From: Schizochytrium sp. TIO01
Taxonomy: Eukaryota > Sar > Bigyra > Thraustochytrida > Thraustochytriidae
Assembly: GCA_004764695.1 (NCBI GenBank)
Contig: SMSO01000014.1
Span: forward strand, 4,556,845-4,620,844
Reading direction: 5' to 3'
Length of the DNA: 64,000 nt
The position numbers were made by a program, and so were the translations under genes. Shown one piece after another: positions 53,032 through 64,000 of this stretch. The first letter of the stretch is position 1; every line of letters begins with the position of its first letter. The notes below the pieces were generated by a model. It worked only from the letters and a program-made list of their open reading frames with translations, did not search any database and was not told where the DNA came from.

Positions 53032-53818
53032 AGTTTCGACGAACTCCAAAGCGGCCAGAAATGCTCTCCTTTCGTACAAGATTGTCTTGCTATATGTCTA
53101 GCTACCTGAGCCAATCAGCTCAAGCACCCAGGATGCAACGTTTCAAGTGTCACTTAATACTGAATGCCCAAAACTTGTCTAACCGAGATCAGAGAGCTTG
53201 ACTCAACCTATGGCAATCGTTGCATGAATTGCTGCAGCTATTTGATTCACGTTTGTTCTTTGGTTTGGTATGACGTAGTTTATTGAAAGGTAGCTATTGT
53301 GAACAACAACAACAACGTGACGAACGGCCAAAACCTGACCCTTTGGGGAGAAAGGTACACCTGTTCGTCGTCTCCAGTCAGAACAAAAGTCGGTCGACGC
53401 TGCTGTAAGCAGACCTGTCAACAGCAGGGCCTGGATTCAAATTTGCGAGCTTTCCCTCTTGAAGAAAGCCACGGAGTGGGAGCTCTATATTCTTGTACCC
53501 CAAAGTACAGCTTGAAACAGCTAAAAAAAACTAGCTCTTCGGCTTCGGTCTCAGGTGTTTGATTCCGGTCCGCTCCAGCGGCCTTTGAAGAGGGTTGGTG
53601 GGGCCGTCAACCAGGACTCCCCACGATAAGGTCCCACGCGTCTCTCCACGCGCAAACGTGCAGCCCAACTACTGCAAAGGAAGGGGTCCGTGATGGTTGT
53701 TGCGCTTCTGACGCGACTTCGATTCTTTGATCGATCAATTCTTTTCCCCCAAATAGAAAAGAAAGTCAATTCATTTGCCATTTGCACTAGTAAGCCTACT
53801 ATCGACCCTTAGTAGTAA

Positions 53819-53880
53819 TCTATCTATTCATCTATCTATATATATATATATAGAAATATATATATATGTATCTATCTGTA
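53819..53880. repeat. (TATC)n-(TA)n compound microsatellite
   Basis: TATC units flank two (TA)n tracts. Confidence 0.85.
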
Positions 53881-54256
53881 TCATACTCCTATCAATACAA
53901 AGCACAGAAAAGAACAGAAAGACTTTGAAAGAAAACAAAACAAAAAGAACACCCGAAGGAACTGCTACTGTTTTCAGCTGATGGCTACTACGGACGGCCT
54001 TCTGCGTTCTTCCCTCTCGATGAATTACAAAATCTTCTTTGGCCATAAAAAAGAAATGGCTTCCTGCTCGATGAGAAACCGAGACCGTTCTTCGAGATAT
54101 CCCAATCCAAAGCAGCGGAAAGGGAGATCTCTAATGCCTCCAAAGGTAGCCTGGCAGCTAAAGAGCGAAGCTCAAGCAGTCACGGAGTACTGTGCCACCA
54201 ATGCCACAGCCTTCGCCAATCTGGCTACGCGTTTATGTTTTTTTTGAGTTTCAATC

Positions 54257-54286
54257 TGAAGAAGAAGAAGAAGAAGAAGAAGAAGA
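54257..54286. repeat. (GAA)n microsatellite
   Basis: About ten GAA units. Confidence 0.9.
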
Positions 54287-57200
54287 GAAAAGAAAAAACA
54301 AACAAAAAGGAAATGGTGCGCTGCGTTGCGCAACAAAAACTCTTGTGGCCCGTATTTTTGCGCCAGACTAACTAAGGCACTTTCAGACAGTCCGATATCT
54401 CGCCGGCGTACTAAATGACTCTCCACTTTATATACAAGTATTGCATATTGTATTATTCCTCTATATTAGAAACCTGCAGAAGAACCCTCGGCTTCAGAGT
54501 TGGATTCTTGTACCAGACATTTTGATACAAGTTATGTATAGAGCGGACCGGGTAAAGCGCGATCGCCCTTTTATAAAGAAACTGTCTGAGAGATTGCCAT
54601 CGTCATCGCGGAGTGAGCGAATGAACTCTTGGCGTCGGCGTACGTGTCATCTTCGGGTCAAGTTGTCGGTAAAGGCCGTGGAGACAGGGCCATTAGGCTT
54701 GGATGCGGCGGCTGCCCCGATGGGGTCTTCTCTGCCTGGAAGGTTCTTCGAGGACCTTGGAAAGGGCGAAAGAGAAAAGGAACGCCATTTTATTTATTAT
54801 TATTCTGTGGGACAATATGAGTCATCGCACTTATTTTACTTAGCTCCTAGAGAGTTCTTTGGGAGATACTCAGCCATAGGGTTATTTGCAGGTCGTGGGG
54901 TGGAGAAGCACCACTCGCTTGAACGCATCAATGGCAGCAGCACTACAAGTGAAGGTGATAATAATCGGATCAGATCTGATCTGATCTCAGATCGTTGAAG
55001 ATGCCTGTTTTGCAAATGCTAAAACTGAGGGCTTCCATTTGAGCGAGCTGAGGAAGGAAAGCAAAACGGTTGGAGGACTTTTGCTGTTCCAGACTCCTCG
55101 AGAGGTTCTTCCGAAGGAGGCATCTTAAATTAATTAGGCCGAACTTTACGTCAAGATGTGTTATCATCGTCGACACTTGAAGATCGTCAGAACGACTTAT
55201 GACGCGAAGAAGCTGTAGAGATTACAGTGTCTACTACGAAAGAATACGCGAGTAGGTACGGTTTTTGGTGGGCCCCTTTCTTTATAGCGCATGCAGTACT
55301 ACATTCGAGCAACGACTTCTGTATTTCCGCAAATCACTTCTTGAAACGACAGTATGTAGATAACTTCCTTGACATGGCAATATCTAGGGTCAAAGAACAG
55401 GAAAAGTTCCCATTTTGGAAGCAGCGTTCTGCAAAACTGGCATTCGATCCAGCCACTCTAGGCTGCAAAAGACTCGTCGGGATACTTGGACCACAGAAGC
55501 AAATCTGTAGAAGAGATTTTCGACCTGAGATTCTTGACAGACTGTCGCGAGATGTGCAAAACCGGGCACATGGTTTTGGCCATGCTAAGAATTACACAAG
55601 TAAGGGCCATCTTTTTAATGCCGTGACAAATGATGGTTGAAATCAATCCTACTACACGATACCACTCTGATAAATCTCACTGTCAGCATAGTGTAGTCCT
55701 AGGTAGGTACGAACAAGGCGACCAAGCTTGTCATTTTGCAGAGGAGAAAGTACCAGTATGACCATGTTATTAAGTTGGTTATCTTGAAACAATAGCGTTG
55801 CTGGCAGAAGGGAGCATGGCGAGTTATAAAGCTGAACATACAATTCCTATACAGCGCGGGACGCCTATGGTGTATTAGCCAGGTATTGAATTATTAGTGC
55901 ATAAGAGGAGTCATCTTCAAGAACAGAAATTATGTTTTTCACTATGAGTCTTGAGAGAACACATAATTTAGTTTGAGCCTCTTATTTACCTTGGTCAAAC
56001 TATACTTCATCGTTTCATTTCGTGCAGGTTTGGAAGTATCTACGACGCCTTGTTTTTTCTTTTATAACAATAAACTTATCCTGCACCGATTTGAGGTCGC
56101 AACTCTTCTTGTGGAGTTTTCACGCTAAAAGGCCATGGATTCCAACGAGTTAGCAACGCATTCTTGTAAATTTAAAAAAGAGTTGCCATTGCCCCTATGT
56201 TAATCATTCTGTTTCCATGAAGGTTGGAATAAATCAAACTGTATTCTCTTTCCTCAAATAATAAAATACAACTTATTGGCAAGTGTAATTTAGCAATACC
56301 CTTAAGAAATGTTGTATGCATATGAGATAATAGTTTTGGTTAGTTGCTTACTTACTTGCTTGATGTTAAGAAGAACAAATTGTAGTCTTACTTTCGTCTG
56401 ACTTTTTCATACCGCGCTTTCTGGTATGATCCTTAATGCATTAAAAACAATATCGGGCGAAGTGGAGAAGGATAAACCAATTTTAGCCTCATCACAGTGG
56501 CAATCTTGTTTTTTGGTCTTGCATTTTAGGAAATCTTAACGTACTCAAATGTGTCCCACAAAGCAAGGGATCAATACTTTTAGTTGAGGGTTCACAGTGC
56601 GGAGCACTGTGCTGGAGATAGAGACTGGATGTATTACTTCATATATATGATTTACTTAGTATGATCTAAAAAGCCGTTGACAAATTCTCGAGTAAGCGAA
56701 TGCATATACAAAGGGTGTGGGCAAATGGGAGTTCACAACAGGACTGTGAAGCCCTGTGTAAGGTACTGTCCATGATCACTTTTCCTGTACAGAACAGCTA
56801 TAAGCAATGATCATCAGTGTATACCAAAGTAAGTGCTTTTGTTGGTGGGGCACTTCAATTAGTGGATTTTCCAGTCTCCGCCAAGATGACGCTGATGCTG
56901 CTAAAGCAGATTACATGATTAAACTCTTGTTTCTATTCTCTGCAAGCTATTCTATTGGTTAGGTGCTAACCAGCCGGCATTCAGGCGGCAGCCCCCGTTT
57001 GGGTTTGGCTCCTCTTCGCGCGTTCAAGGGGGGGTTAATCCTGATAGCGCAGCCTAAACAGTAAAATTCGCTCTGTTCTGACTGCAAGAAGCTATTAATT
57101 AGCCGGCTTCGGCTTGCTTGGGAGGGAATCGGAAAGCAACAAGTAGACCAAACGAGTGCACTTGGAGTAGGAAGGCTCTTGCACGCATTTGTCATGCCGG

Positions 57201-57641
57201 GGTTCAATCGTACTGCCACAGGCACCTGAAGTGAGTCCATGAGGTCACATGATCTTCCAGACATCTTCACACCTTTGCTTTAGGTAGTGGACAATAGCGA
57301 GATGACCAGTCCACCAGGTGCGGAGCCGGGTCACTCACCCTCTCTCTCTCTCACTCACTCCCTCGCTCATTCAATCGATCAATCGCTCACTAGCACCGGC
57401 ATTCATGCCAAGTCACTCATTCGTTTGCCCAGACTCTATCACCTCTACGCAGTTTGTTAGTCCTTCGCTTCTCCATTTCACGTGCCAGCCTTTCGTACCG
57501 GGGTATTGGAGCGTGGCACCACCTCTGGGCATTGCGAAGGTTGTGCCTGCCACGTACTCCAGCGCTGGCATGTGTCTCGGTGCACTGTAGCGCGGCAGCA
57601 TCTCCTGCTTCACGAATTTGATTCGCAAGCTCAAGACGCCC

Positions 57642-57643
<2 letters not shown>

Positions 57644-57681
<38 letters not shown>
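57644..57681. repeat. (AGC)n microsatellite
   Basis: Twelve to thirteen uninterrupted AGC units, outside any supported gene. Confidence 0.95.
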
Positions 57682-57683
<2 letters not shown>

Positions 57684-58584
57684 GCGAGTGCTGCTGCGGC
57701 ATTCTTCTTCTCCATCATCGTCCCTCTTGCTTCATCGATGCAAGAATCTCATTCGCCCTTCCCTTCTAAATTACCGGATTCATGACGGCCTCCAACGGTT
57801 CGCTCGTGCTCCGCTTCTCTCTTAGACACCACCCACCTTGCCTGCCTGTGGACGCCGGAGCAGCTCTTTCTGTGGCTGCAGATCGTGATGGCGCCACATC
57901 ACGCAGCGCCGTCCCTCTGCTTCGTCGTCGTCTTTGCTGCTCGTGCGTGGGCTCGTGCTCAGGCGGAGCTTATCTCTCGCCTCCTCGAGAGCAATTGATT
58001 GCAATCTCTGCTTTCTTCGCATTTCCTTTCTTTTTTACTCACATAAGTTTGTTTGTTATTGGGAATGATGAAAAGTCACAGTACTCACTCACTTACTTAC
58101 CTACTATCTAATAGGGGGCATTTTCATTTTCCATTTTTTTAAAATTAAATTAAAAATTGAGATAAAAAGTCTGCAGTGAAAAAGATATTCACTCATTGAG
58201 CAATAAAACATTTTAGAATGGGAAAGGTTTCGCTTAAGTTTGTTATCAATGATGCAAAGACAGGAGAAGCTTTTATTTAATAATACGGTCATGGGCGCTT
58301 TCTTTTAGCAACTCCGGTTTAACTTTAATTTAGATGAATAAAAATAGTTAGAGAGTGTGTGTTTATGAAAGCAGGAATTCAGGATCTTTGGCCTTGGGAT
58401 TATAAGCGTCGCGGCATTACTCGCTCAATTCAGGTTGTGCAGGGTATGGAAGCTGCACTTCTCGACGCCAAGGTCGTCATCGTCATCGACACCGTCATAG
58501 TGCTTGATTGACCCGATCTAAGTATGTTGGCCTACTCGATTTTCAAGATCTGCGCCGGCACCATCTTCACCATTGACCAGATTT

Positions 58585-58613
58585 GCAAGCAAGCAAGCAA
58601 GCAAGCAAGCAAG
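58585..58613. repeat. (GCAA)n microsatellite
   Basis: Seven GCAA units. Confidence 0.9.
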
Positions 58614-60205
58614 TAAATCGCTCTGCACACTCCAGTGGGCTGCAAATGAGCCTAGTTCAGGGCTGAAATGCATGACCCAAATCCTCTTTTGTCTTCATAA
58701 CTTACCTTGAATCAAAAGCCAGGCAAGATCTCTTGGGACCTCCTACACACATAAATCATCTACTCGACGCAAAATAAATCTCAAAGCCGCGTTCCAAGCA
58801 GTCGGCATCCATCTTGAAGAAATGCCGCTCCTCTGCTGTCTTGATGCGCGTCTTGATTTTGATTTCGCCACCTCCATTTGCTCTGCCTCGCAAACCAAGC
58901 ATTTCTAGCATGTTAGTTAATTCATGCATCTCACATGTCACATGAATCATATCATGCATGGGCAAATGAAAAAACGTGCTGCACGCAATTCACGCAACCT
59001 GCAGCGTTTGTCCAATCCCGTCGGGTTGAATCCTGTTTTTTTATGCAAATTAATGGGCTGAAAAGCCCAAAGTAATGCAAACTGCCGCCACCGTTGTGTC
59101 GAAGGTACCTCTCTTTCACCAGTGGATTCTGTGGAGTGATGATCCTTAGACGATGATTCATTTCTTGCTGATTACAATTTTTTAATTGAAAAACAAAAAC
59201 AAAACGAAAACGAAAAATTAATTAAACTTCTTTAGAGCCTTCAATTATAACATAACCACCTTCAGAATAAATCTTTCATTAGTTCAACGAAAATGGTATA
59301 CATAATTATTATTAATTTGAAAAAGTAAAATTTAAAATAAAATAAACGAAAAAGTAGGAGGTATAGAATTAAAACGATGACGAAGGCATAAACGAAAGGA
59401 AACGGCAGAAAGAGAAATAATGTTTTTAAAAGAAAATTAAAGAAAAATAAGAAAAATAAGAAAATGAAAGGGATAGAGCAAAAGGTGGATCTTTGAGAGA
59501 CAGCCGTCGCTCAATCTCCAAAGCGCTTACAGATGGACTTTCATGCGGACAATGTGAGATCTTTGGCCCCAAACCCTCTCAAACGACCCTCAGACAGTAA
59601 CCGCCTTCAGCTTCAAGTTCCTCAGCTCTGCCGTCGCGTTTCTTGTCCCTTCCTTCACCTACCCAGCTCCAAACTACATCCAAGGTCCCACGGTCCTTTC
59701 GATCTTCTGTCGGCTTGCAACGTTGTGGGCCATTAGCCCTTTTAACAAAACTCATCCTCCACCCCCCTTTTGAAATAGACCCTTTAAACTGTCCGCCTCC
59801 AACCTTTACAACGCCTACATCTTAGTCCGTGTTGAGCAGGAAGGCGGTTTGAGAGGGGCATTATGTGAGTGTGTGTTGCTGTTGTTGAATAGAGGGTAAC
59901 AAAGGCCATCGTTTGAGGTGTTGTGAAAGAAAGATTGAATGTAGAATGGCGCAGATCGAAGGAGACTCTGATACCTGTGGCTCCGATGGCGTCACGTTCT
60001 CTTGAAATTGTTGGACAGCCTCGCAACGCCTTTGAGGCCCTTGGGAGCTGGTTATATCGGCGTCCATCGCTGATGATGCCGAGAGCATTCGAGTGTAGGT
60101 ACGTCAGTTGACTTGTAAGATTCTTTCGATTGATACTGATTGTCATTCGTTCATTCATTCATTTAATTAATTATTCGTTCAATCATTCATTTATTCAATT
60201 ATTCG

Positions 60206-60348
<143 letters not shown>

Positions 60349-60409
60349 TTTTAACATGTAAAAGTATAAAGTTTGGCCTCTTCTTCACTGTTCCTCTAAA
60401 ATTTAACAC

Positions 60410-60447
60410 AGGACAGGACAGAACAGGACAGAACAGAACAGAACAGC
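60410..60447. repeat. GGACA/GAACA pentamer repeat
   Basis: About seven 5-bp units alternating GGACA and GAACA. Confidence 0.85.
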
Positions 60448-60756
60448 AGAAAATAAACAAAACAAAAGGTTGCCTCCATTCCAACTCCAATGGCGTTGTT
60501 CCATGTCACTGTCTCGTGCGTGCGTCCTTCCGTGCATCGGCTCAGTCAGCTCTAAAAGCCCCAAAGGACCACCGCACTTCGGCCGCCGCCGATTTCCTGC
60601 GTCTGCTTCGGCCGTTTGTCCTCTCAGTTTCTGTCGGTTCTTGGCCTTTCTAGGTCAGCTGTATCCTTCTTCTTACTTACATCGCGAATTAGAAAGAAGT
60701 TTTCACTAATTCATTTTCTCTATGAGGATAAATAAATATATAAATGATTACGAAAT

Positions 60757-60808
60757 AAAGAAAGAGAGAAAGAAAGAAAGAGAGAAAGAAAGAAAGAAAG
60801 AAAGAAAT
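60757..60808. repeat. (GAAA)n imperfect microsatellite
   Basis: GAAA units with GAGA variants. Confidence 0.9.
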
Positions 60809-61140
60809 AGTGAAATAAACCTTCTCTGGCGAAAGAGTGAGTGCTGCATGCGTAGTCTCTTTTGCCTTTTCCGTTTCTTTCTGCTGCATAAACACCACAG
60901 CGTCTCCAGCTTTTTGAGAAACAACTCAACCGTGGCACAACTTTCAGTCTGACTGTAAACTGTCAGAAGCGTGTTCTGTCCCATGGCGTGGACGGATAAA
61001 CGTGCCATAAATAAGACTGGCGAATGAATGAAAAGAAAGGGTCTGCGCACCTATTAGTAGACGGTACGCACCTCCTACAGAGCTGACTCTTTCGGATATG
61101 AAAACAACGAGAATAGAGCATAATAGATAGATAGGTCATA

Positions 61141-61182
61141 CATATATACATACATACATACATACATACATACATACATACA
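61141..61182. repeat. (CATA)n microsatellite
   Basis: About nine perfect CATA units after a short (TA)n start. Confidence 0.92.
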
Positions 61183-61330
61183 TTGTGTTCTTTCTTGCCA
61201 TTGAGAAAACACTCTTCTTCTTCTCTTTTTTGATTCTTTGCTCCTTTTTAATTTTGGTATGTTTACAAATAAAATAAAACAAAAGTAATATTTTGTTTGT
61301 GGAAATAGAAGAATAAAGAAGGACATACAA

Positions 61331-61378
<48 letters not shown>

Positions 61379-61379
61379 A
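61331..61379. repeat. (GAAA)n microsatellite
   Basis: About twelve perfect GAAA units, ending in GAAC variants. Confidence 0.95.
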
Positions 61380-63066
61380 CGAACGACGACGTTGAAGATT
61401 TGGAGAGATCGATTTCGGGATCGAGAGCGAACTTGAAGAAGAATGAATTCAATCTCGGTCTGCGCGACTCGAAGGGGCTTTAGTGGCGCTGGAGGAAGGA
61501 GGGCGGGCGCTGGAGGCTGGGCCAGGCGGCAGAGCCCTCGCCGCCCCGTGCAGTGCATGGAAGCAAAGCAAGCCACGCCGTGGCCTCGTCTTCCTGGTCC
61601 CTCTCGCCAGAGGTTCCTGCGGCCTTCCTTCGCCTTCTCGTCCATGCTCCGTCTCCTCGCAAGCCTACCGGAGGAGCTGAGAAAGGCGAGCCTGAGCTCC
61701 AAGGGCCCGTGCCTTGCCCTCCTCCCCACCGGAAGCTGAGTCTGGCTCGCGGCAGGTCTCGCCCGCGGTATCCACGGCGTAGTCCCCAAGTTCGAGTTCC
61801 ACCCGAGCTGCCATCGAGGGAGATTGCATGCATGAGTGCAAGCCCAAAAGTACAGCTCGAACTCCTCCAAGGTGTTCGTTCGTTCGCTCGTTCGCTCACC
61901 TTGGCGCTGCTGCTTGTTAGGCAGGCACTACGCTCTGGCTGGTGCTCCAGTTCGTAGGCAGCGACCAGGTGGTAGATGGCAGGCACCTGGGCGCGTATTA
62001 CAAGAAGGAGCGGGTGCACACCGTCTCCTTGGCCAGTCCATGAGACGTGGTGGACTTCTTGGAGTTCGTTCTTCCTCCGCTTCTGCGAAAGGTTCGACTT
62101 CTTCAGGTTCTTCCGTGCTGCTCCGGCGGCGGCCTCCGCGACCAGCGCCACAGCTCGTGCGTGCGTGACCTGGTGTGTGAATGCTGAATGCTCGCCGTCC
62201 GCCTTGAAGGTCTAAGGTCTTTTCCTCCGCCAGCTTTAGCTGCTTCCTGGCGAGCCTGGGTTGGACACGCTCGCGGCCGGCATTCACTTGGAGGTGTACT
62301 TCCTACCATGGCCAGCCGCTGAAGACGACGATCGTGATGATGAAGACGATTTTCATCAAGGTGCTCGAAACCGTCGACTATTGACTTACATCCACTCTCG
62401 ACTTGGAGATAGGTCCCTCACATTCAGGCATCCTCCCTCGTTGTGAGGCGATCGTGGCGACCGTGGCGATCGTGGCGGAGGCGGCTAATCTCGATGCGCC
62501 TGCCTGTCAGCCGAGGTGTTGTAGAATTGATTCCGCAATGCATCATCAGTTAGCTTGCATAAAAACCCTTCGAAGATGGACACCCTCAGCGGGAGGCTCT
62601 TCCAGTTCTCGATGGAAATCGAAATAGGTTATCTGATCACATCCATCTGAGGTGGCTTGCTCGCTCGCTCGCTTGCTTGCTTGCTCAGCCAGCTGGCTGG
62701 CTGGTTCGTAGGAGGGCACTCGCTGCCAAGGCAGAGACAAGAAACAGCCAGCAAGTGAGCCTTGGCCTTTGCTTGGTTGGTGCTGATGCATCAGTGGCAA
62801 TGGTGGCGGTGATGTGATGGCTGTCGCGGTGGGTAGCATCCACGGTGTTGCTGCGAGAGCTGAGCACTGGGAACGACACCCAACAGGATTGAACAATGAG
62901 AACGATTGCAAGAGCCACAGAATACCAATCAATCAATCAAACAAACAAACAAAAAACAAACGAACGAACGATGCTCAGGAGGAGTCTACATTTGACTTGA
63001 AGGTACTAGTTATCTCAAGCCACGAAGAGAAAATCAACCAAAGAAGGCGTCCATCTACGTGCGCTT

Positions 63067-63068
<2 letters not shown>

Positions 63069-63107
<39 letters not shown>

Positions 63108-63122
63108 ATGGTGATGATGATG
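63069..63122. repeat. (CTG)n-(ATG)n compound microsatellite
   Basis: About ten CTG units followed by about eight ATG units with one GTG. Confidence 0.92.
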
Positions 63123-63667
63123 CTGTTCGTAGAAAGCACGATAGCATCGCAGGAGCGGTAGAATAGCTAGAAAACGCAAAAGCTTAAGTTCAAGTTCGTC
63201 GTGGCTTTTGGATGGAAGCGGAGAGCTCCACAAAGTCAACAAACAAGCAAGCATTACGAACAGAGGAAAGAGATTACTCCATTCAGCAGTTCGTCATAGG
63301 TATTCTGAATATTTATTCATTCATTCATCCGACATCATCGTCGATGACACAGAACTTATCGTCTTCTCTTTTCTTTTCTTTTCTTTCTGCTGTTCCATCC
63401 CATTACGCTCCCTTGCTCGCCTTGAAAAACAAACAAACATTATTTTGACCTTTAATCCTATTCCACAGAATAGCAGAAACATTTGCTTTTCCACTTTAAA
63501 ACTTTAAAAGTAATTAAATAAAATAATAATAAAGATATATTTTATTTTATTTTCGAAGAAATAAATAAATAAAAGAATTAAAGAATCAGAGAAGAGAATG
63601 AAATAAGAGGAAAAATGCCTCAATGTCCCCTTTTCTGTTTTGTTCTAAGCGATAAAGAGGAGGAGGT

Positions 63668-63736
<69 letters not shown>

Positions 63737-63803
63737 ATAAATAAATAAATAACTAACTAACTAACTAACTAACTAAATAAATAAATAACTGACTGACTGA
63801 CTA
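63668..63803. repeat. Compound (CTAA)n-(ATAA)n-(GACT)n array
   Basis: (CTAA)n at 63669-63735, (ATAA)n to 63750, (CTAA)n again to 63775, (ATAA)n to 63788, then (GACT)n to 63802. The alternation suggests repeated slippage or conversion between two related units. Confidence 0.95.
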
Positions 63804-64000
63804 AGTGGTCTTTTTGTTGTTTTCTATTATTTATGGTGTGCCACGTGTCTTCTACCTTATCCCTGAATAGACATTTCCGAGGAGCGCGTGCGCGAAGAAT
63901 GAATGCACGCAAGACAGCATCACAAAGACCCTTCGCTGTGCAAATAAGTTGGAGCAGAGCCGCGTGGAAGGAAGGCACTCGAGGCTGTTGACAACGTACC

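Noticed and set aside
54441-54998. 185-codon plus-strand frame
   Set aside because: No recognisable domain and no homology I can name; kept as unannotated rather than called.
55203-55640. Protein-like plus-strand frame of about 146 codons
   Set aside because: No ATG near its start and no recognised domain. It could be an exon, but I see no convincing partner exon or splice sites.
57195-57235. Plus-strand GGGTTCAATCG, like a tRNA T loop
   Set aside because: No matching stem, anticodon arm or acceptor stem around it.
61136-62287. Frames of up to 244 codons in the GC-rich island
   Set aside because: They run through (GAAA)n and (CATA)n repeats, overlap on both strands and have no recognisable domain.

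Overview
This is a nuclear window from a protist-like eukaryote. The evidence is eukaryotic gene families with CDSs ending in TAA, TAG and TGA as normal stops, GT-AG introns with clear branch-point motifs in one gene, likely mitochondrial presequences, a Golgi-type sulfotransferase, a coiled-coil protein of motile flagella (CCDC42/CFAP73 family), and long intergenic stretches full of microsatellites. The mix of mostly uninterrupted ORFs, Gln-rich regulators, a large NAD-glutamate dehydrogenase and a flagellar gene fits a zoosporic stramenopile, and a labyrinthulomycete/thraustochytrid is my best guess. That placement is inference; no rRNA or other phylogenetic marker lies in the window.

Twelve genes are supported. 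Left block (1.7-12.4 kb): a divergent pair of a PCMT-like methyltransferase (-) and a membrane-anchored glyoxalase II (+); a spliced LRR transmembrane protein (+, eight exons); a convergent secretory sulfotransferase (-). Middle block (24-40 kb): a Gln/Ser-rich protein with two tandem bHLH domains (+), convergent with a large mitochondrial NAD-GDH (-) whose reading frame is broken by one base; a LarC-type nickel-pincer cofactor protein (-), divergent from the CCDC42/CFAP73-type protein (+). Right block (43.3-53 kb): a Gln-rich protein with about 31-residue helical repeats (+), an MFSD5-type molybdate transporter (-), a METTL13-C-like methyltransferase with a Tudor-like N-terminus (+), and an ALMT/FUSC-type membrane protein (-). 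Four of the neighbouring pairs are convergent.

The rest (about 0-1.7, 4.4-8.1, 12.5-24, 31-35.6, 40-43.3 and 53-64 kb) has no gene I can support. It holds tetranucleotide, trinucleotide and 9-bp tandem repeats, short GC-rich islands open in several frames at once, and a few hairpins and palindromes. A region on the minus strand at 33.3-34.2 kb looks like a small spliced gene or gene relic.

No single pathway joins the genes. Themes are metal and sulfur chemistry (glyoxalase II, LarC, molybdate transporter, sulfotransferase), protein methylation (PCMT, METTL13-like) and mitochondrial metabolism. The observations most worth following are the one-exon-per-repeat LRR array, the double bHLH protein, the eukaryotic LarC with its heptad His-rich loop, the domain fusions on PCMT and METTL13, and the GDH frame break.
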